From DATGMP01 sp035293565 (GTDB lineage Bacteria > Pseudomonadota > Alphaproteobacteria > BOG-932 > Roseiterribacteraceae): a stretch of 31,025 nt of DNA. The stretch is taken from positions 1-31,025 of the forward strand of contig DATGMP010000064.1 of NCBI GenBank assembly GCA_035293565.1, read 5' to 3'. The notes beneath the pieces are model-generated. The model had not been told where the DNA came from. It did no database searches and was given only the letters and a program-made list of their open reading frames with translations. Shown one piece after another: positions 7,986 to 16,501 of the stretch. Numbering within the stretch: the stretch's first letter is position 1; each line of letters begins with the position of its first letter. The translations under genes and the position numbers were made by a program.

Positions 7986-9774
7986 TCAATCTCTCCCCGG
8001 CAGCACCGAAGCGAGCAGTTCCCGCGCGGTGCCGCGAATGACGCTTCTCTCAGACGGGTCACCTTCGAGGAGGGTGCTCGCGAACGCCTTCGCCTGCTTC
8101 AAGGTGATGTGTGGCGGAAGGGGCGGCACCTCCGGATCCGTCTTGAATTCGACGACCACGGGGCGATCGGCAGCGAGCGCTTCCTCCCATGCTGCGCCGA
8201 CCTGCTTCGGATCGTCGACGTAGATGCCTTTGAGTGCGATGAGCTCGGCGAATTTGTGATAGGGCACGGCGGGAATGTCTTGCGACGCCTCAAACTTAGG
8301 ATTGCCCTCCATGACGCGCTGTTCCCACGTAACCTGATTCAAGTCCTCGTTATTGAAGACGCCGCATATCCAGCGTGGACTCGACCATCGTCGCCAGTAT
8401 TTGGCGACGGTAATGAGCTCGGCCATGTTGTTCATCTGCATCGCGCCATCGCCGACGAGCGCGATCACGGGCCGGTCGGGATGCGCGAACTTGGCGGAGA
8501 TCGCATAGGGAACGGCGGCACCCATCGATGCCAAGCCCCCCGAAAGCGAACACATCATTCCGCGCCGAATCTTGAGGTCACGCGCATACCAATTGGCGCA
8601 AGAGCCCGAATCGCTCGTGATGATGGCGCGTTCCGGTAGACGCGGCGACAGCTCCCATGCGACGAGTTGCGGATTGATCGGTTTCGCGGGCTGCCTTGCG
8701 CGATCGGTCAAAGTCTTCCACCAATCATCCATCCATCCGGCAATGCGCTTTCGCCAGTCGTTGCTCGACTTTTGATGCAGCAGCGGCAAAAGCGCTCTCA
8801 ACGTCTCCGTACTGTCACCCACCAGATTAACCTCCATCGGATAGCGAATGCTCAGCATGTCGGGAGCGACATCGATCTGAACGCCGCGCGCCTGCCCCTC
8901 TTTCGGGAGAAACTCCGAATAGGGGAACCCCGAGCCGATCATCAGAAACGTGTCGCATTCGGTCATCAGATCGTAGCTGGGCTTCGTGCCCAGCAAGCCG
9001 ATCGAGCCGGTGACCCAGGGCAAATCGTCCGGCAGCGCCGCCTTTCCGAGCAACGCCTTCGCCGCGCCCGCTCCGAGCTTGTCCGCTACCGCGACCACCT
9101 CGTCGGTGGCCCGAAGAGCGCCCGCGCCGACGAGAATCGCGACTTTCTTGCCATCGTTCAGTACATCGGCCGCCCGCTGCAGATCGCGATCGTATGGTAT
9201 GGTTTTCGGCGCGGCATAGCCGACGCCGGAATGCAAGGTTCCGTGCGCCCGCGGCGGCTCTCGGTATTCGACGTCCTGAAGGTCGTTCGGAAAGATCAGC
9301 GCGGTCACGCGTCGTTCGGCGAGCGCGATCCGAACCGCGCGGTCCGTCACATGTCGGACTTGCGCCGGCGTCACGACAGTCTGAACGAACGCGCCTGCGA
9401 CGTCTTTGAACAGCGACGGGCAGATCGACTTCCTGCTGATAGTGGCCGCCGAGCGCCGTGCGCGCTTGCTGTCCCGCGATCGCCAGCACCGGCATATGAT
9501 CGAGCCTTGCATCGTAAAGACCCGTGACGAGATGTGAGGCGCCGGGACCGGACGTCGCGATGCAAACGCCGAGCTCGCCGGTGAATTTCGCGTGCGCGGA
9601 AGCCATGAACGCCGCCATTTCCTCATGACGGCATTGGATGAATTCGATCTCGCCCTTGGCGCGTTGGAGAGCGCCGAACACGCCGTTGATGCCGTCGCCC
9701 GGGTAACCGTAAATGCGCCTGACCCCCCAGCGATGAAGGCGCTCGATAAAGAAATCGCCGACGGTCTGCGCCAT
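7986..9774 (-). pseudogene. ThDP-dependent pyruvate oxidase/decarboxylase-like enzyme, one-base frameshift
   Basis: From the ATG at 9774 (after TAGGAGCAGGCG) the frame gives an intact N-terminal PYR domain: GYPGDGINGVF, the catalytic Glu in CRHEEMAAFMA (E51) and TSGPGASH, up to GGHYQQEVDLP. The expected continuation SLFKDVAGAFVQTV lies in another frame, which then runs without interruption through the central domain and the ThDP/Mg motif GDGAMQMNN to FNNEDLNQVTWEQR, ending at 7986. Removing one G from the GGG at about 9418-9420 restores one reading frame of about 595 residues, the normal family length. The close match on both sides suggests either a recent mutation or an assembly error. If intact, it would cleave or oxidise a 2-keto acid. 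It lies between the SDR and the dehydratase in the same operon. Confidence 0.8.
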
Positions 9775-9845
9775 CGCCTGCTCCTACAAAAATCGTGGCT
9801 CCGGCCGCCGCGGCTTTTCAAGGAAACGCGTGGCCCGCTCACACG

Positions 9846-10889
9846 TTAAGCACGGCGAAGCGTTCTTTGGTTCCTCCTCCCGTCTGCGTCATCGTGCGTG
9901 ATACGGCGCCTCGAGCCCAGGAAGGTTACGCCCAGCGCCAGAGCGCCGACTATCAGGGCCGCGGTCGCCGCGATCGGGTGGCGAGCCATCGTCAGCTGGC
10001 CCGAGAAGCTCCGGGCCTTTTGTTCGAACCGGCCGTGCGCGCCGAAATCGCCCGGCACGGGTTCGAATAGGTTGGCCGGCGCGTTACGGGGCGATTCTTC
10101 GTCGGTCAATTGCCCCGAATATCCTGTGTTGGCGAGAAGTCGGTCGAGCAGACCGGGCGCCAGTTCATTGCCCAGAATGGCTTTCACGCTCGACAATCCG
10201 ACCCAAAGTTCCCGGCGCTTCGGGTGAGTCGCCGCGAAGTAGATCGCGCGAGCCGCCACCTCCGGCTGAAAGATGGGCGGCACCGGTTGGGCTTTCCTGC
10301 CGGTCTTGTTCAAAGCCCAGTCGAACTGCGGCGTATTGACCGCCGGAAGATGCACCATGACCAGATCCACGGCGGTCCCGTCATGAAGCAGCTCGCAGCG
10401 AAGGGCGTCGGTGAAGCCGCGGACTGCGAACTTTGCGCCGCAATAGGCCGCTTGCAGAGGGATGGCGCGATAAGCAAGCGCCGAGCCGATATTCACGATT
10501 ACACCGCGATCGCGCGTCCGCATCCGCGTCAGGGCAACCATCGTCCCATGAACCTGCCCCAAATAGGTGACCTCGGTGGCGCGCCGGAATTCGTCGGGTT
10601 TAATGTTGCTCACGGGCGCGAAGACCGTGGCCATCGCGTTGTTGATCCAGATATCGATGGGCCCGAGCTCCGTCTCTATCCGTTCAGCCGCCGCCTCAAC
10701 CGCTGAGAAATCCGCGACGTCGACGCTGATCGGAAGAGATCGGACACCGTATTGCTCAATCTCGCGCGCGGTTTCGCTGAGACGGTCGCAACCGCGCGCG
10801 ATCAGCGCCACATCCCAAGCGTGCCGCGCGAATTCGCGCGCTACGGCTCTGCCTACGCCTGCGCTGGCGCCGGTGATCGCAACGATCAT
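9846..10889 (-). CDS. SDR family oxidoreductase with C-terminal membrane helix
   Basis: A 347-residue short-chain dehydrogenase. It has the cofactor motif TGASAGVGRA (residues 6-15), the NNA motif at 83-85 and the catalytic Ser136, Tyr149 and Lys153 (AAYCGAKFA). It is about 100 residues longer than a classical SDR. The extension ends in a hydrophobic helix (AATAALIVGALALGVTFLG) followed by Arg-rich residues, so the enzyme may be tethered to the membrane. Related long SDRs of this kind are annotated only generally, and the substrate is unknown. Its ATG overlaps the stop of the aldose epimerase gene (ATGA), and 71 bases separate it from the ThDP enzyme. Confidence 0.88.
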   Translation of the reverse strand: MIVAITGASAGVGRAVAREFARHAWDVALIARGCDRLSETAREIEQYGVRSLPISVDVADFSAVEAAAERIETELGPIDIWINNAMATVFAPVSNIKPDEFRRATEVTYLGQVHGTMVALTRMRTRDRGVIVNIGSALAYRAIPLQAAYCGAKFAVRGFTDALRCELLHDGTAVDLVMVHLPAVNTPQFDWALNKTGRKAQPVPPIFQPEVAARAIYFAATHPKRRELWVGLSSVKAILGNELAPGLLDRLLANTGYSGQLTDEESPRNAPANLFEPVPGDFGAHGRFEQKARSFSGQLTMARHPIAATAALIVGALALGVTFLGSRRRITHDDADGRRNQRTLRRA

Positions 10890-12019
10890 GATGCATCTTC
10901 CTCGGTTGAGAAGCGATAAGCGATCTCTTCGTGATAAAGCTCTCCGGGCCGCAGGATCGTCGACGGGAAATTCGGCTGGTTGATCGCATTAGGGAAGCCT
11001 TGCGGCTCGAAGGCGAACCCCGCAGATTGGCGATACAGGCCGCTGCGCCCGCCGACCGAGCCGTCAATATTGTTGCCTGTATAGAATTGCAGGCCCCGCT
11101 GCGTCGTCAGGATTTCAAGTACGCGGCCGCTTCCTGCGGCGCGAATGCGGGCAGCCGGCCGCAGAATGCCGCCGCCTTCCGGCAAGATGAAATAGTGATC
11201 GTAGCCGCGGCCATAGCGAAGCTGCGCGTCATCGTCATGAATCCGTTCGCCGATCCGGCGCGGTTCTCGAAAATCGAACGGCGTCCCCGCCACGGTCCGA
11301 ATCTCGCCGGTCGGAATTTGATGCTCATCGGTCGGAAGAAAGCGCTCGGCAAAAATTTGCACCCAATGATCCAGGCAGTCGTCAGCGGCGGGGCCATCCA
11401 GATTGAAATAGGGATGCGCACTCAAGCTAATGGGGGTCGGCTTTGTCGTCGTCGCATCGAAGACCAAATGCAGCGCCGGGCCAATGAGCCGATACTCGGC
11501 CGTCACCTCGACTTGGCCGGGAAACCCCTGGTCACCGTCGGGGCTCGTCAGGTCGAGGCGCAGGCGTTCCGGCGAGAGCGACGCGATCGACCAGAAACAT
11601 TTGCCGAATCCCCTCGGGCCGCCATGCAACGTCGCGTTCGGCTCATTCTTCGCGAGGACGAATGTCCGTCCGTCGATTGTGATCTTGCCGTCGGCGATCC
11701 GATTGGCGTTGCGGCCGAGGAGGGCTCCAAAGGATCCGGGCGTCTCGGCATATGCCGATGCGGCATCGAAGCCCAGAAGAACGTGACCGCGTCGTCCCGC
11801 GCCATCGATTGCCTGAAGCGAGACCAGCGCGCCGCCGAAATCGGTGATCTCCACCGTCAGCCACGGGTTCTCCAACCGGACGAGTTGGGCTTCTCTTCCG
11901 CCAACCTCGCCGAAAGGGACCGGTCCTCGTCGAACGTCATGGTCCGTCGTTGCCGGAATTGCGTTATCGACTTGCTCCTTGCGACCGGTCGAGTGTCCCG
12001 ATCTTTCGCGCCTATCCAC
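10886..12019 (-). CDS. galM: Aldose 1-epimerase (galactose mutarotase family)
   Basis: The protein interconverts alpha and beta anomers of free aldoses. The family landmarks are present: SFGALLGRNANRI, NEPNATLHGGPRGFGK (catalytic-site His), LSAHPYFNLDG (second His) and FEPQGFPNAINQPNFP with the catalytic Glu near the C-terminus. The start is taken as the GTG at 12019 because CAGGAGAG stands directly before it and the open frame further upstream runs into the mgtC-like gene and has no family resemblance. This gives 377 residues, normal for GalM. The stop overlaps the SDR start by four bases. With a sugar-type GMC dehydrogenase and a sugar-acid dehydratase in the same operon, it probably supplies the beta-anomer for oxidation. 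Confidence 0.88.
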   Translation of the reverse strand: MDRRERSGHSTGRKEQVDNAIPATTDHDVRRGPVPFGEVGGREAQLVRLENPWLTVEITDFGGALVSLQAIDGAGRRGHVLLGFDAASAYAETPGSFGALLGRNANRIADGKITIDGRTFVLAKNEPNATLHGGPRGFGKCFWSIASLSPERLRLDLTSPDGDQGFPGQVEVTAEYRLIGPALHLVFDATTTKPTPISLSAHPYFNLDGPAADDCLDHWVQIFAERFLPTDEHQIPTGEIRTVAGTPFDFREPRRIGERIHDDDAQLRYGRGYDHYFILPEGGGILRPAARIRAAGSGRVLEILTTQRGLQFYTGNNIDGSVGGRSGLYRQSAGFAFEPQGFPNAINQPNFPSTILRPGELYHEEIAYRFSTEEDAS

Positions 12020-12095
12020 CGGACTCTCCTGATGATCGCTTCTCCTCCTCTCGCTGAACCATGACGAGATTCCGCTCGTTCCTCCCAGGCTCGGC

Positions 12096-12884
12096 TCAGA
12101 GTGTCCAGGCGATGCGGGCGATTCCGGGCATCGATTGGAGTCTGCGCAGAACCGCGGGAGGTTCGGATTCCGTCTCGCGGGCGCGCCATCGAAGTTCGAA
12201 CCGCATCGCTCGCCTCCCGTCGTGAACCGCATGGGCAGTCCTCGAGGACAATATTTTGAGATCGCCATGGAGAAGGGCAAGACGAACCTCTTCATCGGAG
12301 GGCCCGGTGTCATCAAGGGTCAACACCAGACGTATGCGCCGATCCTCCCGCAGACGTTGCTCGATGATTTTGAACATCCAGAGCGTGATCAAGCCGATGG
12401 CGAGGGCCGCGAGACCAAGCCCGATCTGACCCCCGCCGAAGGCGAGTTCCATAACCGTCACGAACCATAGGGTGGCTGCTGTCGTCACGCCGATGACCAA
12501 ATTGCCCCGGTGCAGAATCGTGCCGCCCCCGATAAATCCCATCCCCGACAAAATTCCGAGCGGCAGGCGCATAACGTCCATGGTCGGAAACGAGTCGGGA
12601 GTTTTACCCCGTACGCCGAGCAGAAGATTCGCCTGGATCATGGCCACAGAAGCGGCGAGGCAGACCAGAAGCGTCGTTCGAAGGCCGGCCGGTCGGCCGT
12701 GCTCCCATCGGTTCAGCCCCATCGCGGCGCCGGCGACGACCGTCAGCGCCAATCGCAATGTAATGTCTTGCCAGCTCAAAGTTTCGGTCATGATCGCCGG
12801 CGCCGTTATCGAGGGTGCGCTCGCGGGCATTTTTACTGTGCCATGTCCATTGCGGGCGCACCCTGTAAAACAATCAAAAGCCAT
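12096..12884 (-). CDS. MgtC/SapB-family membrane protein
   Basis: The domain from residue 32 on (LSWQDITLRLALTVVAGAAM and following) is typical MgtC/SapB: GLNRWEHGRPAGLRTTLLVC, then GILSGMGFIGGGTIL and VTTAATLWFVTVMELAFGGG, in four to five helices, followed by a soluble C-terminal domain of about 80 residues (LRREDRR-type linker and a beta-alpha fold, ending PGIARIAWTL). MgtC proteins are linked to magnesium limitation and to inhibition of the F-type ATPase in pathogens; a role here is not known. GGAGGAGCAATA precedes the ATG at 12884, which adds 31 residues (MAFDCFTGC...) before the family start at the ATG at 12791, itself without a ribosome site. It is the first gene of the minus-strand sugar operon and diverges from the DUF4142 gene. 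Confidence 0.82.
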   Translation of the reverse strand: MAFDCFTGCARNGHGTVKMPASAPSITAPAIMTETLSWQDITLRLALTVVAGAAMGLNRWEHGRPAGLRTTLLVCLAASVAMIQANLLLGVRGKTPDSFPTMDVMRLPLGILSGMGFIGGGTILHRGNLVIGVTTAATLWFVTVMELAFGGGQIGLGLAALAIGLITLWMFKIIEQRLREDRRIRLVLTLDDTGPSDEEVRLALLHGDLKILSSRTAHAVHDGRRAMRFELRWRARETESEPPAVLRRLQSMPGIARIAWTL

Positions 12885-12904
12885 TATTGCTCCTCCTCCG
12901 CCGT

Positions 12905-12954
12905 CCATCGGCCGAAGACCTGCCGAGAGCAGGAACATCGGCGGCGGCCAATGG
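12905..12954. promoter_or_regulatory. Divergent intergenic region with nested inverted repeats
   Basis: Between the divergent MgtC-like and DUF4142 genes there is an outer imperfect inverted repeat (CCATCGGCC at 12905-12913 and GGCCAATGG at 12946-12954, 8 of 9 positions) and an inner perfect one (CCTGC at 12919-12923, GCAGG at 12929-12933). On the plus strand GGAAC (12932-12936) is followed after 17 bases by GCTT, a weak EcfG-like match for the DUF4142 gene. Operator or promoter function is inferred. Confidence 0.3.
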
Positions 12955-12987
12955 CTTATCCAATTAGAATGTCCAGGCGAGCCAGCG

Positions 12988-13692
12988 ATGAGACACCGAC
13001 TTGAGATTGCAGCGCTGATCTCGGCGTTGATACCGGCCGTCGCGGTCGGTCAGTCCAACTCGACCTCGTCGGTCACGGTGTCCCGCGGGGGGCTTCCGAA
13101 TACGCCCAATTCGCCCACGGGCGGCACTCGCACGAACGCCCCCGAAGGGGGCTCGGAAGCTAAACCCGCAGCGCCTTTGAACGATCTCAGCAGTGAATCC
13201 GCAAAAGGCGAAGCGACCGGCCAAGATCATCGCTTCGTCGAGCAGACTCAAGCGATCGACGGAGCGCAGTTGGACGCCGCGCGCCTCGCCGTCAAGACAA
13301 GTCATGACGAGAAGATCAAGCTTTTCGCGCAGCAGCTGATCGATCAGGATACGGGCGCTCAGGCGCGGCTCGACGCGCTGACGAAGACCGTCGGGATATC
13401 CACCCATCCTTCCGGACAAAAGGCTCGTGACGAGATTGCCCAGCTCAAAGCGGCCAAAGGAACATCGTTCGACGCCGCCTATGGCGAGCTCTCCTGGAGC
13501 GATACACAGACGGAGCTGGCGCTGATGAAGCAGGAGGCAAACTCCGGCGGCAGCACGGCGTTAAAGGATTATGCGCGATTGAGGTCGCAGACGCTCGCAA
13601 CACGGATGAAGAACGCTGAGCAGCTTCGAAACATCGCCCTTGACCAATCGAACTGCCCCACGAGCGGCGGGTCGAAACCGGGCTGTTCGTAA
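12988..13692 (+). CDS. DUF4142 domain protein, exported
   Basis: A 234-residue protein with a signal peptide (MRHRLEIAALISALIPAVAVG) and then a low-complexity Ser/Thr/Pro/Gly linker (residues 22-70). The DUF4142 domain follows: FVEQTQAIDGAQLDAARLAV, the KLFAQQLIDQD helix, LSWSDTQTELALMKQEA and LKDYARLRSQTLATRMKNAE. The fold is a ferritin-like helical bundle, but no complete metal site is obvious. Such periplasmic proteins are frequent in alphaproteobacterial stress regulons; their function is unknown. The start is the ATG at 12988 after AGGCGAG; the open frame continues upstream only into the divergent region. A cytochrome c gene follows after 40 bases. Confidence 0.82.
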   Translation: MRHRLEIAALISALIPAVAVGQSNSTSSVTVSRGGLPNTPNSPTGGTRTNAPEGGSEAKPAAPLNDLSSESAKGEATGQDHRFVEQTQAIDGAQLDAARLAVKTSHDEKIKLFAQQLIDQDTGAQARLDALTKTVGISTHPSGQKARDEIAQLKAAKGTSFDAAYGELSWSDTQTELALMKQEANSGGSTALKDYARLRSQTLATRMKNAEQLRNIALDQSNCPTSGGSKPGCS

Positions 13693-13732
13693 CTCCGCCC
13701 GATCAGATCGTCGGGTGAGACAGTGAAGTGAC

Positions 13733-14269
13733 ATGAAGAGGTTCATCCTCGGTTGGGTCGCCGGCCTGGCGACCGTCGGGCTGGTAGGCTTGGCGGTCGT
13801 TCAAATCGGCGCCTATGACGTCGCGGCAAGCACGCCTCATTCGGCGCTCGTCGCCTGGGCCGTTCACACGACCATGATCCATTCGGTCCAACTGCGATCC
13901 TCTCCGCATCCGGCGCCGCAATCCGACGCCGAACGTGTGGCGGAAGGGTTTCGCGAATATGATTCGGATTGCGTCGCATGCCATGGCGGTCCCGGTATCG
14001 ATAGAGCCTCATGGGCAAAGGGCATGAATCCGACGCCGCCCTATCTGCTGGACGCTGCTCGCCATTGGACGCCGGGTCAGCTGTTCTGGATCGTCAAGCA
14101 CGGCGTCAAGATGACCGGAATGCCGTCCTGGGAGAAGACGAAGTCCGATCGCGAGCTAGGTGATCTGGTCGCGTTTTTGGAAGCGTTGCCGACGATGTCC
14201 GCCGATGACTATCGACGGATGCGCGCGGCGTCAAAATCACCGCCAAAATCATCGTCGTTGCCGTCTTAG
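13733..14269 (+). CDS. Membrane-anchored or exported mono-heme cytochrome c
   Basis: A 178-residue protein whose N-terminal hydrophobic stretch (residues 5-27) acts as a signal anchor. A single heme c site CVACH lies at residues 80-84, and KMTGMPSWEK supplies the probable axial Met. The C-terminal helix DLVAFLEALPTMS is typical of class I cytochromes c. It probably carries electrons in the periplasm. It is encoded in the plus-strand group with DUF4142, an HbpS/GlcG remnant and a hemerythrin protein, and lies opposite the xox/caa3 operon. It could therefore be an additional electron carrier, which is inference. The ribosome site is weak (GTGAAGTGAC). Confidence 0.85.
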   Translation: MKRFILGWVAGLATVGLVGLAVVQIGAYDVAASTPHSALVAWAVHTTMIHSVQLRSSPHPAPQSDAERVAEGFREYDSDCVACHGGPGIDRASWAKGMNPTPPYLLDAARHWTPGQLFWIVKHGVKMTGMPSWEKTKSDRELGDLVAFLEALPTMSADDYRRMRAASKSPPKSSSLPS

Positions 14270-14279
14270 GAGAAGCCGA

Positions 14280-14578
14280 ATTCTAGATCATCAATCCGTA
14301 TCGCTTGCGGAAGCTAAACGCCTCATTGACGTCGCGGAAGCCAAGGCGCGGGAGATCGGCTCGCTGAGCAATATCGCCATCGTCGATTCGGGCGGCAATC
14401 TCGTCGCTCACGCCCGGATGGACGGCGCTTGGATCGGCAGCATCGACATCGCGATCAACAAGGCCTTCACGGCGCGCGCCTTCGACAGGGAGACGAAAGA
14501 CCTCGCCAAGAACGCCCAATCGAGAGATCCATTCTTCGGAATCAGACGATCGCGGAGGCCGCCGCCGGCGCCCTTTGA
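14280..14578 (+). pseudogene. HbpS/GlcG-like (DUF336) gene with internal deletion
   Basis: The frame from 14280 reads VSLAEAKRLIDVAEAKARE, then NIAIVDSGGNLVAHARMDGA and FTARAFDRETKDLAKNAQSR to DPFFGI, the N-terminal two thirds of the heme-binding HbpS/GlcG family. The usual middle (NHGR...FAGGIPL...GAIGVSGGSGEQ) is missing. The family end TIAEAAAGAL and a stop at 14576-14578 follow at once in another frame. About 40 residues have thus been lost together with the frame. AGGAGAAGCCGA is followed by ATT (14280) where ATG is expected, so the start codon may also be mutated. Translation in the original frame would run on into the hemerythrin gene. The family is firm, and the protein is almost certainly not functional. 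Confidence 0.7.
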
Positions 14579-14606
14579 CAGTAACCTAAATACGAGGAGA
14601 CATGAA

Positions 14607-15143
14607 ATGGCGCAGCACAGCTTTCCGGATGCGATCGCTCTTCTCAAGGCCGACCACAAGAAGGTCCTTGATCTGTTCGAGCAGTTTCGCCATACGCGCA
14701 GTCCCGAGCGTAAGCAGGCGTTGGCGCATCAGATCTGCAACGAGCTCAAAATTCACACGCTGATCGAAGAAGAGATTTTCTATCCCGCACTTCGCGGAGC
14801 GGCCGACGACGACATTCTGGACGAAGCGCAAATCGAGCATGACAACGCCAAGGTGCTTGTCAACGACCTCGAAGAAGCCGAGCCGGGCGACGGATATTTC
14901 GACGCCAAAATCTCCGTGCTTTGCGAAGAGATCAAGCACCACATTCGGGAGGAAGAGAAGCCCAGCGAGGGTACGTTCGCGCAAGCGCGCAAATCGGAGG
15001 TCGACCTGAAAGAATTACGAGATCAAATGATGGAGCGGAAGAAGGCGTTGCTCGAGCAAGCGGAATCGTCGGGTCTGCCCCCGGCAATGGCCCGCGTCGT
15101 CAACATCGACGCATCCGTAGGGCGAGCCGCAGCGGCCGAATAG
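14607..15143 (+). CDS. Hemerythrin HHE-domain protein
   Basis: A 178-residue protein with a four-helix hemerythrin fold. Candidate di-iron ligands are in LKADHKKVLD (His), IHTLIEEEIFYPAL (His and Glu), IEHDNAKV (His) and KHHIREEEK (His and Glu). A charged coiled-coil tail (DLKELRDQMMERKKALLEQA) follows. Such proteins bind oxygen or nitric oxide, or protect against oxidative stress; which applies here cannot be told. GAGGAGA precedes the ATG at 14607. Upstream in the same frame lies the DUF336 remnant, so a read-through frame exists, but the ribosome site supports an independent start. The gene ends nine bases from the convergent xoxJ-like gene, without an obvious terminator between. Confidence 0.87.
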   Translation: MAQHSFPDAIALLKADHKKVLDLFEQFRHTRSPERKQALAHQICNELKIHTLIEEEIFYPALRGAADDDILDEAQIEHDNAKVLVNDLEEAEPGDGYFDAKISVLCEEIKHHIREEEKPSEGTFAQARKSEVDLKELRDQMMERKKALLEQAESSGLPPAMARVVNIDASVGRAAAAE

Positions 15144-15152
15144 AGGCGATCT

Positions 15153-15971
15153 CTAGCCGCCTGCCGAGAAGCCGCCGTCCATTTTAGGCACCGGCACCCC
15201 ATAGGCCGCGAGAATCCTGTCGATCGCGGGGCGATTTTCGACGAGCGCGCGATCGATCTCGCGCTTGAGATCGGAATCGCTCCGCCTCACGCCCATCGCA
15301 ATATCGAAGGTCATCGGCCACTGCGGACCGTCGCTCTCTGGCTCGACCGGCGTCAACATGAGCGGAACGCGCGAGCGCTTCGCGAAATATCCCGCGAGCG
15401 GTCCCCAGACGACGCCGACATCAACATCGCCCCTGGCGACGGCATTGACGATCTCTGACGGCGGATTCGGATTTCTGTAGTCGCCATAGAGCATGTATCC
15501 TCGAATATTGTCGGTCATTCCCCGCCGCGCCAGCGCATGGGCGGGCGGCGTGTTCATCGCGTCGTTTCCCACCATCTGAACCCCGATCTTCAACCGACGA
15601 AGGCGCGGATCATCGAAAGAAGCGATGCCCAAATCGTGATCGCGCCGCGTGACGAACACATAAGTCGAGCGGTAATAAGGGCGCGTCGTCGCCATGGTCT
15701 CGATGCCGACCGCCACGCCGGGCCACAGATCGCATTTGCCGGCTTTCAGCGTATTGCGCGCAAAGCCGCGCCGCTGAGCCCACCAGACATATTTGACGCT
15801 GGCGCCGAGATCGCGGGCGAGCAAAGCGACGATCTTGTTCTCGAAACCTTGCAGGCGATCATTCGAGAAGGGCAAGTTGTTCGGATCGGCACAGACGTTG
15901 AGCGTGCGTGCGACCGCCGGCGATGACAGGAGTACGAGGACGACGGCGAGCCGCGCGATGGCTCGACTCAT
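15153..15971 (-). CDS. xoxJ: XoxJ/MoxJ-like periplasmic substrate-binding protein
   Basis: A 272-residue exported protein (signal peptide MSRAIARLAVVLVLLSSPAVA) with the bacterial solute-binding type 3 fold: LNVCADPNNLPFSNDRLQGF, VWWAQRRGF and KCDLWPGVAVG. This pattern marks the quinoprotein-dehydrogenase-associated branch (MoxJ, XoxJ) and not a nutrient transporter; no permease genes are near. XoxJ is thought to help activate the PQQ dehydrogenase or hand over its cofactor. It is the last gene of the operon and overlaps the cytochrome gene by four bases (ATGA). The order dehydrogenase, cytochrome, binding protein is that of xoxFGJ. Confidence 0.85.
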   Translation of the reverse strand: MSRAIARLAVVLVLLSSPAVARTLNVCADPNNLPFSNDRLQGFENKIVALLARDLGASVKYVWWAQRRGFARNTLKAGKCDLWPGVAVGIETMATTRPYYRSTYVFVTRRDHDLGIASFDDPRLRRLKIGVQMVGNDAMNTPPAHALARRGMTDNIRGYMLYGDYRNPNPPSEIVNAVARGDVDVGVVWGPLAGYFAKRSRVPLMLTPVEPESDGPQWPMTFDIAMGVRRSDSDLKREIDRALVENRPAIDRILAAYGVPVPKMDGGFSAGG

Positions 15972-16501
15972 TTCGGGACACCCGAAACGGTCGACGTCTC
16001 CGAAGGTAGGGGTTCCCCGACCTCGGGCGGCTTCGTCGGCAGCGGCGACGTTTCGGCGGCGGAGCTCGAAAGCGACTTCACATAGGCGGCGATTTGCCAG
16101 ATCTGCTCATCGGGTATCTTGCCTGCCCAGCTCGGCATTCCGTTGGGTCGTCCCTGATAGATGGAAGCGAAGATCTGGTCCAACCGATCGCCATAAAGCC
16201 ATTCCGGATCCATGAGCGAGGGACCGATACCGCCGGCTCCGTAGAAATGGCAGCCGCTGCAATTGTACCAGTCGAAGAGCCGCCTGCCTTCGGCGATCTG
16301 TTTCGGATTGCCTTCGTACAGCTTCACATGCGGGTCGGGCGGCGGCGGCGATCCTCCGCCCGGAAAGAGCGTGGTAACGGCGACCGATAAGGGTGGTGAT
16401 TCCGAGGCCGGCGGTTGGTCGGGTGAGGCGCCATAGGCCGCGATACTCGCGAGTGCCGCAAGCGCCGCAAATCTCTCAGCTTGGCGGAAGCGCGAAGACA
16501 T
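15968..16501 (-). CDS. xoxG: XoxG-like cytochrome c, partner of the PQQ dehydrogenase
   Basis: A 177-residue exported cytochrome with a single heme site CSGCH at residues 81-85 (FDWYNCSGCHFYGAGGIG) and the probable axial Met in GRPNGMPSWAGKIPD. The N-terminus is a signal peptide followed by a Pro-rich linker. In XoxF systems this cytochrome takes electrons from PQQ and gives them to the oxidase. The ATG at 16501 lies inside the end of the dehydrogenase gene (26-base overlap) and has a G-rich site upstream. The gene ends with an ATGA overlap to the xoxJ-like gene. Assignment rests on the heme motif and gene order; the specific partner is inferred. Confidence 0.82.
   Translation of the reverse strand: MSSRFRQAERFAALAALASIAAYGASPDQPPASESPPLSVAVTTLFPGGGSPPPPDPHVKLYEGNPKQIAEGRRLFDWYNCSGCHFYGAGGIGPSLMDPEWLYGDRLDQIFASIYQGRPNGMPSWAGKIPDEQIWQIAAYVKSLSSSAAETSPLPTKPPEVGEPLPSETSTVSGVPK

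Noticed and set aside
12472..13692. 406-residue plus-strand protein
   Set aside because: The first 172 codons are antisense to the MgtC-like gene or lie in the divergent gap. The signal peptide at 12988 marks the true start.
14160..15143. Single 327-residue fusion protein of HbpS/GlcG and hemerythrin
   Set aside because: The fusion results from an internal deletion and frameshift in the first gene. The hemerythrin has its own ribosome site and ATG at 14607, and the start of the long frame lies inside the cytochrome gene.
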